DNA of 12,622 bases. It comes from Phoronis ovalis. Its lineage: Eukaryota > Phoronida > Phoronidae. This document shows positions 1 to 9,319 of the stretch, one piece after another. The stretch lies in the NCBI GenBank assembly GCA_028565635.1, contig JAOXYB010043570.1, positions 1 to 12,622 on the forward strand. The letters run 5' to 3'. The notes under the pieces are model-generated. The model saw only the letters and a program-made list of their open reading frames with translations, had not been told where the DNA came from and did not search any database. Position numbers and translations under genes: made by a program. Position 1 is the stretch's first letter, and every line of letters begins with the position of its first letter.

Positions 1-1
1 T

Positions 2-179
2 ACACCTCCTGGAACTAAAGAGCTCCGCATATCGGAAGCACATTAAAGTAGAATAATGAGCTTCGAGATATTTGAAGATAGAAGCGAATTAAAGCATGCC
101 AGTAAGAACAGAAAGTGAAGCGCTTGATTATAGAGCGCTTTATTCTGAAGCGCTCCAAGTGTAAGTGTGAATTGGGCTA
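2..179 (+). repeat. Dispersed repeat, copy A
   Basis: It aligns in the same orientation with 10404..10566 over its whole length, with substitutions and a net 15-nt insertion near the 3' end. Both copies lose similarity after GAATTGGGCTA, so that end is a real boundary; the other end runs off the window. Three AGCGCT palindromes (119, 134, 149) sit near the boundary and alternate with short T/A-rich spacers. Several CpGs survive despite the AT-rich context. I do not recognise the repeat family. Confidence 0.85.
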
Positions 180-1927
180 GTGATTTTTAAAATGCTGATT
201 GTTATTATATGTAGGCAATGATTTAGTATAGTCAGCTCTACAGACTATTTTTCATTGTTGCCTACCAGGGCTATTCTTATCATGATAACTCTTTCTGAAT
301 GCATACATGTCAACTAACCCACATTTTGCACATTACATCAACTTTTGCTAATTCTCTTACTTATATCTACAAATGACAACATGTTTTTGCCCAGACCTTG
401 GCGTGAATATAAGCTGTGGTATAACCAATGTTTTACTGTGTTATTGGATTGAAGTCTCTCAACCAATCTTATCACTCTCTAGTAAGGTGCTAAAATCAAA
501 GAGCATGATACAAATACACATACATTTTTGTGGATGCTTTTGAATGAATTTGAGACAAGAACTCTGTTTGGTTGAGTAAAGTTGTTGTTTATAACTGTTG
601 CATAGAATCCGGATAATGGTGGCCGAATAAACTAGCAATCACCAGGGAGCTTGCTTTGCTTAGCGGACTATAGATAAATTCTGACAAGACAAGATGATTA
701 TATTTTTTGGCTGGAATAAACACAATTATTCTGAGGACAGATCCCACCATGTGTTTATACATCAAATTGTTTCAATTGCTTGCGGAAATTGGAATGTCAC
801 ACACTAAGAGAAACAATAGACAAGTCTTACTGCAACCTAAACTTTCGTGATTAACGAAATAACGTGTTGTGACAGAGCACTGAAAATCTTAACATGATAA
901 AAGACAAAGAATACAGCAACACATTGTGAAAGTTAACCATTCATAACTATTGATTGGATTTATAGTGATGCTTAAAAAGTTCAAACAATAACATCTGCAA
1001 ATCTATAATCCAACACCAAATCAAACGCAAAAACCTATAGAATTTTCAAAGGAAATTATGAATAGTCACTGAGAATGCTGATTTTCTTGCTTTCCATTGC
1101 TAGAGAGTATTACTACTACTAGTAAAAGGAGCAAGTGTTAATGGAGCAATAATGATACCTACAACAAAGATTATATAATGGGCACAATATTACTTTGCAC
1201 TTGGACACACTATGTTCAGGTTAAGGGCCTGAAGCTGTTTGGCTTGGAACACAAGTGTCTCATTCCAGTACATATACATATTAATTGTGACAGTAGTACT
1301 AGACAGTGCATTCCCAGAAATTTTAGCTAAACCAACAAATGATTTTCAATTCTCTAAATGGACTTTGGCATATGGTTCGGTACATTTACTTTTTTTAAGG
1401 ACATATAAATATCTACACAGTTAATGTGAGTTAGTGAGTTAATGTCTCCGAGAAATTGAAATCATCCCTTCTTCCTTTAATAGGTACTTCTTTGTACAGT
1501 TTGTGGGTTTTGTACTATTGCAGTCAATAATTAATGCTCCCTATAAGGACAGACAGCTGTAAACCTCTTCCAATTTTCAGCATGTAGCAGTGAGTAATGA
1601 TATATTTGTCTGCCATTCAAGGCATGTAACCTTTCTACAGATTAGCCTGCAAGTTAACATAAACTGCAATTGCTGACCTTTTTAGCAGCAATAAAATGTG
1701 ATGATCTATTCAGCATAACAGATTTATTTGCTATAATATAATGACAAAAATTAAATGCTATTAAATGACAAAAATACTCCTTGAAAAATATTAGCACTCA
1801 TGAAAACCACATTTCATTAATAAATGTTGCCAACTTCTTCGAAGTCTTTAAAAAATTTAGGATAGAAAGGAGTAGTTTTTAAAAAATATTTCAATACGGA
1901 AAGGACTAGCTATCAAATGTACTTTTA

Positions 1928-1945
1928 CATCGTAAAAATACGATG
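1928..1945. repeat. Short perfect hairpin
   Basis: CATCGTA and TACGATG form a 7-bp stem with an AAAA loop in intron sequence. No function is apparent. Confidence 0.4.
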
Positions 1946-2243
1946 AATAAACTGATTAAACATACAATCCTAAGGCAAATACCACACTGCTAGAAGTTAT
2001 ATCACAGAAGATAATATATCACTTTATCGTCTATACTTCATAATATTTTTTTCATTGATTTTCATGATGATTAATCTAACTTGCGTCATTTTTCTTTGTC
2101 AATTATTTTTTCCATACGTATTGTGCCTGTGACATATGTGATCAATTTTCCCATTGCTTTTGTTTTTTTTAGAAATATAGTGACATAATTGAGAGAGATG
2201 TTTTTAAAACTTTCCTGAACTATAATATATTCAGTTTATATAT

Positions 2244-2262
2244 CTACAAAATATCTTTGTAG
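2244..2262. repeat. Short perfect hairpin
   Basis: CTACAAA and TTTGTAG pair around a 5-nt loop. It is intronic, with no interpretation. Confidence 0.35.
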
Positions 2263-3407
2263 AATATTAAATTATTTAATGGCACACGGTTCTCTAACAG
2301 GAAGTATCTCCTAACAACAGAATAAAAGGGAAAATTAGTATGGGTGAAAAACAATGGCAGCAAAATCCCATAGATTTAATTTTTTTACAAAAAATATTGA
2401 TTTTAATACAATTTTTAAATTTAAAAATAGACTATTATAGAAACATAAGAATTCAGGAGTATAATTTACAATAATTATGCAATGTTTAAAAATGATGACA
2501 ACCTGCATTAATTTATCTTCACATAATTACCATTATAACTTTAATCATATTTCTTTAGCTCTAAGTATTGACTTGGACAAAGTTATAGTCATGTAATAGG
2601 TTAGTAGAATGGGTCATGAGGTCATTTGTATTATCTGTCAGCAACACATGGAAATTTATAAAGGAAATTTTTAACAATTAATTTATTTGCCCTTTGGCTA
2701 CATCAATAAATTACTAGATGGTCACCTGGTAATGTAATTCAAGATTTTAAAACCATTCAATTATTTATACATTAATTAACATACAACCAGATAAAATGGT
2801 AAAGATTTTTACAAACATTTCGCACAAAAAATCTTGCACACATTTATTTTATGTCAAAATTTTCTTTCAAATTTTACAGCGAAAATACTTGGCTAATACA
2901 ACATAGAGTGTCATGTTGTAATGTTTTAAAATAAAAACAAGCTAAAACATTTTTTTCTTGCAATTTCATGTCAAATTTAAACTATTCCATACTTCATATA
3001 CAATAGAATATACAAGATCCTCCGTTTATATCAAACTAAGAAACAGTTTTCTTTAAAACCCATTATTATTTGATCATAGCTTTTGTCTACCCAATCAAAT
3101 CTCAGACGCTGACTTACAAATATTCATGACATAAAATATTCAAGTTACAATTGTTGAGTGGTTTCAAGTTTTTTCTGGATTATTTTTCAGTAATTATCAA
3201 AAGATTGACAGTAGGGTTTTCAGTTAAACTCCACATTGGCGACTAGTAGCTGCATGAGTCATTTCTTGACAAAAAGCCCATTGACAAACAAAAAACAGAA
3301 GTACTTTAATGGGACGTGATTTGAATGCGCAAATAATAAGATTAAAATTGGGTGCAGTAGTCTGGGTTTAGCCAGGTAAGCCACATGTTTCTTGAAAATG
3401 TGTTATC

Positions 3408-3427
3408 TCATGTTTACCAAAACATGA
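3408..3427. repeat. Short perfect hairpin
   Basis: TCATGTTT and AAACATGA form an 8-bp stem with a 4-nt loop (ACCA), about 640 nt downstream of the muscleblind donor in transcript orientation. Confidence 0.4.
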
Positions 3428-3685
3428 CATCTATTTCTTTTTTATTTTGGGAGTTTTGTGCAGATGCTGTCTTTAATGCTTTCCTGAAGTAAAATGTAAA
3501 TTTGTCTTTAGACAGCATGATAAATAGTGCATAATTAAATCATGGTTATTGAATATTCTCAACAACTGCTTCCATACTATAGCTGCAGACAACACATTTC
3601 AGGAAAACAATAATAACATAACCTTTATGCTCAGTTGATTTTGACTGTCCTGGATTTTATATCCATTACATCAAAATTTAAACTG

Positions 3686-3925
3686 ATGTCAAAGATACTA
3701 AGTATGAAATATATTCATTCATCTGCAACACCAGTGTCAAGTACCAGTAATCCTATGGTGATCTCTATTCTACCAAAGAGATTGGCATCAACACATGTCA
3801 TACCTGTCAAGATCTCCATAACCCCACAACAGCTAACCAAGAAAGTGTTGAAGCTGTCTTTGTGCCAACCAAAACAACATTTTAAGATTGAAAAAAGTTT
3901 TATGAATTCACTGACACATTTTTAA
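3686..3925. other. Coding-like patch of unknown origin, open on both strands
   Basis: Around 3700-3900 composition is less AT-rich than the surroundings. The plus strand is open from an ATG at 3686 to TAA at 3925 (about 79 codons), with AATAAA just after. The opposite strand also has an open stretch of about 70 codons from roughly 3920 down to a TGA near 3717. I recognise no domain in either translation. It could be a decayed transposon or retrocopy fragment in the muscleblind intron. I do not call a gene here. Confidence 0.25.
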
Positions 3926-4061
3926 AATAAAAACATAGTTTTTGACAAATATATACTTTAAGCTAATTTTTTTTTCATTTTAATACAAATGACTTGTAAA
4001 AACCATAATGGATGTTACTAATCAAAACAAGAGGCTCCAACAAAAAAATGGAATGCGTATT

Positions 4062-4068
4062 TCTTACC
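4062..4068 (-). other. Splice donor of the muscleblind exon (phase 0)
   Basis: Minus-strand reading is AAG|GTAAGA, with the last exon base at 4068 and GT at 4067..4066, close to ideal complementarity to U1 snRNA. The break falls between codons after lysine 82, at the place where MBNL proteins read '...DSLK|GRC', so finger 2 is divided between exons. Confidence 0.93.
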
Positions 4069-4313
4069 TTTATTGCATCATAGCAGCATGTCACACGGCC
4101 ATTTTGAACTTCTACATGTGGCGGAGGATGTGCAAATTTACATTCCTGGTCATTTCTGGAGCATTTACTTCTCTGGAATTCTCGACAAACTTCTAAAGTT
4201 AGCCATCTATTGTCCCTATGACTGGCAATACTATTCAACTGAGCTATACTGTTCATTTGTTGAATTTGTTGGATTTGTTGAAACTGTGCTAATGATGGAT
4301 GTGAAACAGACAT
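4068..4313 (-). CDS. mbl: Muscleblind (MBNL-type) CCCH zinc-finger splicing regulator, first coding exon (partial CDS, codons 1-82)
   Basis: This is the N-terminal 82 codons of a muscleblind protein, a nuclear and cytoplasmic RNA-binding factor that controls alternative splicing, RNA localisation and stability by binding YGCY motifs. Residues 1-32 are a Q/N/S-rich leader containing an IQQ repeat. Residues 37-62 match the family signature '[12 protein letters not shown]', and C43, C51, C58 and H62 form finger 1 with C-X7-C-X6-C-X3-H spacing. 'HPP' and 'VEVQNGRV' follow, and C77 is the first ligand of finger 2; its other ligands must lie in the next exon, outside the window. The open frame continues after K82 into intron to a stop at 3975, but the sequence there is AAG|GTAAGAA and family proteins continue 'GRC', so I end the exon at 4068. 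The ATG at 4313 has A at -3 and an in-frame TGA 24 nt upstream. C76 replaces the alanine usual in relatives (from memory). Family assignment is very secure; the remaining exons are not visible. Confidence 0.96.
4082..4088 (-). promoter_or_regulatory. Overlapping YGCU pair near the exon's donor
   Basis: The transcript strand reads TGCTGCT, two overlapping UGCU motifs, ending 14 nt before the last exon base. Muscleblind proteins bind YGCY motifs. The same bases encode part of C76-C77, so the protein and RNA signals would overlap. Binding is not shown. Confidence 0.35.
4255..4281 (-). repeat. Three 9-bp tandem units encoding the IQQ repeat
   Basis: Three adjacent units, ATTTGTT followed by GA, GG and GA on the plus strand, encode the IQQ-type repeat in the leader of the muscleblind protein. 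An in-frame 9-bp minisatellite such as this can expand or contract without a frameshift, so leader length probably varies between individuals or species. Confidence 0.75.
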
Positions 4314-4317
4314 GGTT

Positions 4318-4368
4318 CTATATCGCAGTATTCTTCAATTTTTCAAATAATAAAGTTATATATACCAT
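4318..4368 (-). promoter_or_regulatory. 16-codon upstream ORF ending 4 nt before the main start
   Basis: An ATG at 4368..4366 opens a frame of 16 codons that ends with TAG at 4320..4318. Only AACC separates this stop from the muscleblind ATG at 4313, and the uORF is out of frame with the main ORF. Such spacing generally limits ordinary reinitiation and favours repression or leaky scanning. The uORF start lies within the stem of the hairpin at 4382..4363. The ORF is directly visible; its use in translation is inference. Confidence 0.5.
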
Positions 4369-4382
4369 CGGCTAAGATGGTA
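4363..4382 (-). repeat. 5'UTR hairpin enclosing the uORF start
   Basis: TACCATC and GATGGTA form a perfect 7-bp stem around a 6-nt loop. In the transcript the right arm contains the uORF AUG, so folding would mask it. The structure is short and may be chance. Confidence 0.4.
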
Positions 4383-4472
4383 AAATATTTACAAAAGCTT
4401 CAAACAAAATAAAAGCTAAATTCTGCGAATCTTCCTATCTTTGTAGAAAAATAATTTCAGCGACAACAATAG

Positions 4473-4478
4473 CTACAT
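4473..4478 (-). promoter_or_regulatory. Minimal start-stop uORF (AUG-UAG)
   Basis: The minus strand reads ATGTAG 30 nt into the exon. In a linear mRNA it would be a two-codon start-stop element that can stall or capture scanning ribosomes, though its upstream context (TTT) is weak. If the exon were circularised, this TAG is in frame with the muscleblind ORF across the junction and would be its terminator. Confidence 0.4.
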
Positions 4479-4508
4479 AAAGCGGTGCTCTGTTATCGTT
4501 CCTTCTTC

Positions 4509-4526
4509 CTGCAAAAAAACAAACAC
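4509..4526 (-). other. Splice acceptor of the muscleblind exon
   Basis: Read on the minus strand, a T-rich tract (TGTTTGTTTTTTTGCAG) ends in AG at 4510..4509, immediately before the exon base G at 4508. A possible branch region with TTAAT lies a few tens of bases further upstream. It is the best acceptor close to the start codon. Confidence is high but not complete because no transcript is available. Confidence 0.85.
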
Positions 4527-5422
4527 TTATTTACAAATTAATAGCATACTCCATGGAAATGATAAATTTACATTTTTATGCAATTTTTTGTTGAGCTTAT
4601 ATTGCTTAAAAAGATACCTAGGTTAAAGTTCCATTTTTAGCAGAAAATTTCATTACAGTACTTCCTGTACACATCAAAATTTGTGTCAGTATTGAGAATG
4701 TTTGGTTCCAGTACAATGGTTGTCAACAACAATTTAAGCAGTTAAAATCCTGATATGTTCAGGCTTAGAAAATGGATGTCTGTCTGACCTTGTTTTTGTT
4801 AAAAAAAGGAAAGATATGATACATTAATCAACTTTTCTATAACACTAGAAACATGAAGTGAAACTAGATATTATAAATCCACACTATCAGCTTAGATATA
4901 TCAGTATACAAAAGGAAGATATCAATTTTAAGCAGTACTGTCTATAAATAATAATAAAGTTAACAACAAGCAGTCTATATACAACTACAATAAGATTAAT
5001 TTTTGAAGTTCATCCACCATTTCATTTTCTTTCAATATGGAGTGCAGGAATAATTTATGCTCCTGCCAATACAATATATGTGAATAAGGTCATTCATCAA
5101 CATACATACCAGTTTATGAATATTTTAAAATATTTGGGAAAGAAACCAACAAACATATTAAAATATAATAAATTATTTGTCTCCAGATAAGATTTTTTAA
5201 CATCTAGCAAATAATGGTTCAGGATCAATAACAGTCTATAAAAAAACCTTAATGTATTCACAAGTCAAATACTTGAAGGCTATTCAATTTAAATTGTGCT
5301 TTAACACAAATGGTATTTCAATAAATTTTGTTATGCTATTGTAAAATACCACTGTTGTGTTTGAAATAACACAACTCTTGAGCAACCAGTTCCTAGTATC
5401 AACAGTTTAGTTCCAGACATAG

Positions 5423-5434
5423 TTTACGCGTAAA
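5423..5434. repeat. 12-bp perfect palindrome TTTACGCGTAAA
   Basis: A self-complementary 12-mer with two CpGs, unusual in this CpG-poor intron. It could be a dimeric transcription-factor site; no family is assigned. Confidence 0.4.
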
Positions 5435-6614
5435 TATAATTGTCCGCTTTAGGGACAGGTACTGGGACACAAGCATCATACCTTATGATAATATTATGTT
5501 AATGTCTTGACACACACCTGAACTAAAGAAAATAGAAACTCTGAATTTATTTGATCAGTCGACATATCTTGGCCACAAAATAAAATATAATCTATATGTT
5601 CTTTTAAAAACAAATAACCTAGCAGTTTGGAGCGTACACATTCCCACCACACTGTACCAACCTAATAAACAACACACACACTGTTGATATAAAATGGAAC
5701 AAGTTCCTCCAAGGCAGATATTCACCTCCAAGTAATTTTTCTAAATTTAAGCAGAAATGGTCTTAAGGTCAGTCTGATACTGAAATCTCTAACAGTGTTC
5801 TAGAACATTCACCTCCCACAGTATCAGTTCCAATTCCAACTATGTTTAATTGTTATAATTACTTGTACAGTAGCCATCTAATTGAACCATGTGACTAAGC
5901 ATGGGGATATTTCACCTTATGTGACCTCTAGACTGAACTCTGAGCTGTTACCTGGTCAATACTCGTTAAAGTCTGTTCAGGTTAATTGGCTACATCATAA
6001 GTTGGAACTATATGTACTACCTATGTTACTGTGTTTAAATAACAGTTACTCTATCTTACACCAAGCATCTCATTACCAACATAAGCCACTATTGGACATG
6101 TTCAACATCTTGTTAAACTACACCTAACATCATAAACAGAAAAGAGATACAGAATGTTTCTAAAAGAAATTTAATAGCATGTACTAAGTTCTTTATCATG
6201 CTTCATAAAAATGTAGAGATGAAATTCACAGTCTATATTTTGTGTATAAATTCCTAAAACATATTGTATAAAGAAACACTAACCTAGAGGAAACACAAAT
6301 TTAAAACTGGATCAAGCTTAAAAACATGACTGGCTGTTTACTGAATAGTACCCGTTTATAGATTTTTAAATTACCTTAAATTAAGAAAATTACCATATGA
6401 AATTAGAAGTTCTTTTTATTTCATTTTACACCAGGAAATAGAAACACACACGTAACGGCCCATATTCCCTTGATAACATAGTCTAATATTATGTACTATC
6501 ATACTTTAAAAAATTGCCAACCTATAAATCAACATCTTGAGATCTTTTTTAAAACCCAATATCTCAAAATTATTTAAAAGATTCATAAATTTGACCAACT
6601 TACCAGCTACCGAT

Positions 6615-6686
6615 AGCAAAAAGCAAAAAAAAAGCCTGTTAAATCATCAGCAGCAACAGCGACACTAAAGCAATGGAATAGCAGCA
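6615..6686 (-). promoter_or_regulatory. Cluster of eight YGCU motifs (candidate muscleblind binding region)
   Basis: On the transcript strand, UGCU or CGCU occurs at plus positions 6615, 6622, 6649, 6652, 6658, 6669, 6680 and 6683 (left coordinate of each 4-mer): eight copies in 72 nt of otherwise AT-rich intron. MBNL/Mbl proteins bind clustered YGCY. In Drosophila, introns flanking the circularising muscleblind exon carry such sites. This cluster is about 2.1 kb before the acceptor. Partly CAG-like composition on the plus strand could produce it by chance. Confidence 0.45.
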
Positions 6687-6764
6687 CGCAAATATGAGAT
6701 ACAAGCCAGTAATGGCTGTAGTCTGCGCATGTGTGCTTTTATGATTAACTACTAGCCTCAGACT

Positions 6765-6780
6765 AGGTCACATCAGGTCA
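6765..6780 (+). promoter_or_regulatory. DR4-type nuclear-receptor element
   Basis: Two perfect AGGTCA half-sites in the same orientation are separated by CATC. DR4 is a classic arrangement for RXR heterodimers such as those with the thyroid hormone receptor or LXR; some invertebrate RXR/USP partners also use direct repeats. It lies about 80 bp from the YGCU cluster. An intronic enhancer role is inference. Confidence 0.4.
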
Positions 6781-7356
6781 TGTGTTACATACAAAGGGCT
6801 GCCTATATGTAGCTTTAGACCAGGTTGAATTCTATGCTAAAGTCAATATAATACATGAAAAGAACTGATTAAATTACAAGTTGGTGTCAGTTAATAAAAT
6901 AGTACCTAGTTCTTAAAAGTCATATTACACAGACATGTTAAAGTTTAATTCTTTAGTTACTAACCACTTTATTCTTAGTATGAAAGATACAGGCGAATTA
7001 CACAAACACCATAAATTGTTCCATAAAATGGTAAATTTTACGGAGTTTTTGCATAATTTGATTTTAGTTCAATTTAATACATTTTATGCAACAGAAATCA
7101 TAATCTGCTTTGAACATAAAACATACTCACAACAGGTTACTTGTTTTCTGATCTGAAAAGTTGTCTGATCCTATATATTATTAGGTAATATTATATAATG
7201 TACAAGGATGGAGGAGCTGAGGCTATTTATAGTAACATTTATTGCACCATAAAAACATGTTTATCTTATACATTATTTATCTCACTACACTATTCACCAT
7301 TTTTATAGGATTTTATATAGTTTCAATATATTCAGATATTGAATTAGTTACAATCA

Positions 7357-7371
7357 CCACCAGGGGGCCAC
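7357..7371 (+). promoter_or_regulatory. CTCF-like core motif
   Basis: CCACCAGGGGGCCAC matches the bilaterian CTCF core (CCASYAGRKGGC) at all twelve core positions and stands out as a GC-rich island in AT-rich intron. If bound it would orient a chromatin loop or insulator within the muscleblind locus. No occupancy evidence is available. Confidence 0.5.
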
Positions 7372-8518
7372 AGCTACTTATTCATTATCAAGCTATATGT
7401 AGACACTGCTTTAATATTTTGTCATAGTACCAAGCTGAACACTGTAATAGCATAGCCTTAGTTGCTCTCGAACTTCATATAAAACTGACTTTCCTGTCTT
7501 GAAATATATCCTTGAACTTATCAAAATGTTATTAAGCACAGATATTAACTTAAAACAAGAAAATATACATATGGTTTAATAAAAATAAACTAAGAATAAA
7601 AAGTTTGGTTTTACAGGAAATATCACAGATAAAAAGACTTTAATCAGATTACAAAATGTTATTAAAAGTTCTATTGAATGGCTAAGATACACAAAATAAC
7701 ACAGTTTAAAATATCAAACTAAAGCTGATATACAAAGAAGAAATAAACAAGCAATCATTTCTAAGTCTTTGATGTTTTCAAAAATATACTTTTCTTTCCC
7801 CAGAAAAAAAAACTTATACAAAACACTGCAAAGTAAAACTAAATTGCACTGAAAACACTCATAATTTAGTCAAATGTACTAGCTACTGTCAAAATTTAAT
7901 TTGTCATTCTAACACTGGTACCTTAATTGTATCATGTCTGACAAAAATCAAAAAATTAAATAATTGTAAGATACAATTTTTAAAGGTCTATCAATAATGA
8001 ATCACGCCCATCCTCATTACCAGGAAAAAGCTATTTTTTATATAACCAGGTTAATCACGTGAAGCAAGGTCAATCACATTGTATTAAAATAAAGTTGTTT
8101 ATCAGATATTGTACATGGACATTTATGATGATTTATGTTTCAAAAAATACTTATTAAAAGTGCAGCAGTTTCTATAGCTCGTGTCATTGACATTTAACAA
8201 AAATCTTGTTTTTTTGATATCAAGTGTTGTACATGATAAGGAAATGATTATGGCATACTTCAGTATTTTTAAATTAACTTATTAACTATGGCAACTCTGT
8301 TTCATTAGTAAAAAAAATATGCCAGATACAATAAGCGAACATACAAACCTTGCATATTTCATACAAATATGTATAATTTATACGTTATTATTGAATATAC
8401 GGTTTAACATAAAAAGTAATACAAAATCCGAGTTTTTATGTCAGTCTCAAAACAGCTTGTTCTAATGGTAATAAAATGTAATAATTGCAGGAAAGACTCA
8501 GCTTTCTGTCATTATAAA

Positions 8519-8613
8519 CAGATTGATAAGATACACCTTGATCATTTTCATAGATTATGATCAAAGTTTTGGTTTACAATCATTGTATACAGCTTGATAG
8601 GATATACCTTGAT
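8519..8613. repeat. Imperfect direct duplication, 71-bp offset
   Basis: A 24-nt block at 8519..8542 (CAGATTGATAAGATACACC...) recurs at 8590..8613 with three differences, and an AGATTATG block follows each copy (8552 and 8621). It looks like an old, diverged local tandem duplication. No function is apparent. Confidence 0.55.
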
Positions 8614-9319
8614 AAAGGACAGATTATGGAAAAAGATCATAATAATGACAGCAATCAAAACTTGATCTGCTACAGAATTTTAAACTGTTATACATTGCTA
8701 ATAAGTGTATTAGTGCATTTGCAATTACATGGAGTCCCTGTTCTAGAACTTTGATCTGCAAAACTGTTTTGGCTACCTTATGTCTCGGAATGCTTGGAAG
8801 CTGGGATGGAAGCCAAACTGCACCAATACAAAAAGTTAATTTTAAGTATTGATATTAGATACCTTAGCTTACCTATCTAAATTATAAGCAGATTTCCTAA
8901 ATCTTAAATACAATACAAAACAAATACTTGAATCCACATTTTCTGTGTTTTTTTTTGGTGTAAAAATGCAACACTAAACAGCTTTTATTTAACTTAATAT
9001 ATAATTTCCTAATGATTAGGATTTTTTAAACCAACTATTTGCTTGCACTCAAATTGCTAAAGTGCTGATTATTCATATTTTTTTTCAATTTATAACTTAA
9101 TATTTACATAACACCCAACTTTTTATATTTCTATTTCCATTACTAAAAACAACTTAGGACTTGAGATACAAAAAAACACTGCTATTTGACTCTAATTTTC
9201 TTTATTAATTTTCACAAGCAAAATGAAGGAATATGGGTATGTTGTAAAAGTATACATTTTGCAAAGCTTATACTTAATGTTAATGAATCCAAAAGCAAAA
9301 ATTTGAAAATAATTCTTAT

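Larger units (their letters stand above)
1..4067 (-). other. Muscleblind intron downstream of the start-codon exon (5' part)
   Basis: This is intron in transcript orientation from the donor at 4067 to the window edge, at least 4 kb. I looked for the expected second muscleblind exon (start 'GRC', ending in HPP) and found none. The stretches 180..3634 and 3930..4060 contain only AT-rich sequence with short hairpins at 1928..1945, 2244..2262 and 3408..3427. Open frames within it are short and show no family signature, apart from the odd patch at 3686..3925. Confidence 0.8.
4314..4508 (-). other. mbl: 5'UTR portion of the muscleblind start-codon exon
   Basis: These 195 nt lie between the predicted splice acceptor and the main ATG. 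The segment holds an AUG-UAG start-stop element (4478..4473), a 7-bp hairpin (4382..4363) and a 16-codon uORF (4368..4318). An in-frame TGA at 4337..4335 closes the main frame upstream, so the protein cannot extend further 5' within this exon. The whole exon (4508..4068) is 441 nt. That the acceptor is used, making this an internal exon, is inferred from its quality; a transcription start inside the segment would be the alternative. Confidence 0.8.

Noticed and set aside
1239-1424. Plus-strand 61-codon hydrophobic open frame
   Set aside because: Opens on a TTG, with no signature or supporting splice signals.
3975-4067. Continuation of the muscleblind frame for 30 more codons
   Set aside because: It follows a near-perfect donor, loses all similarity to the family, and would prevent completion of finger 2.
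4008-4375. Plus-strand open frames over the muscleblind exon
   Set aside because: They are antisense shadows of a well-supported coding exon and its 5'UTR.
5882-6127. Plus-strand open frame of about 80 codons
   Set aside because: It opens on TTG rather than ATG and shows no recognisable domain; compatible with chance.
8056-8072. CACGTG E-box with a nearby AAGGTCA half-site
   Set aside because: Single short motifs are expected by chance in 12.6 kb, and the arrangement matches no composite site I know.
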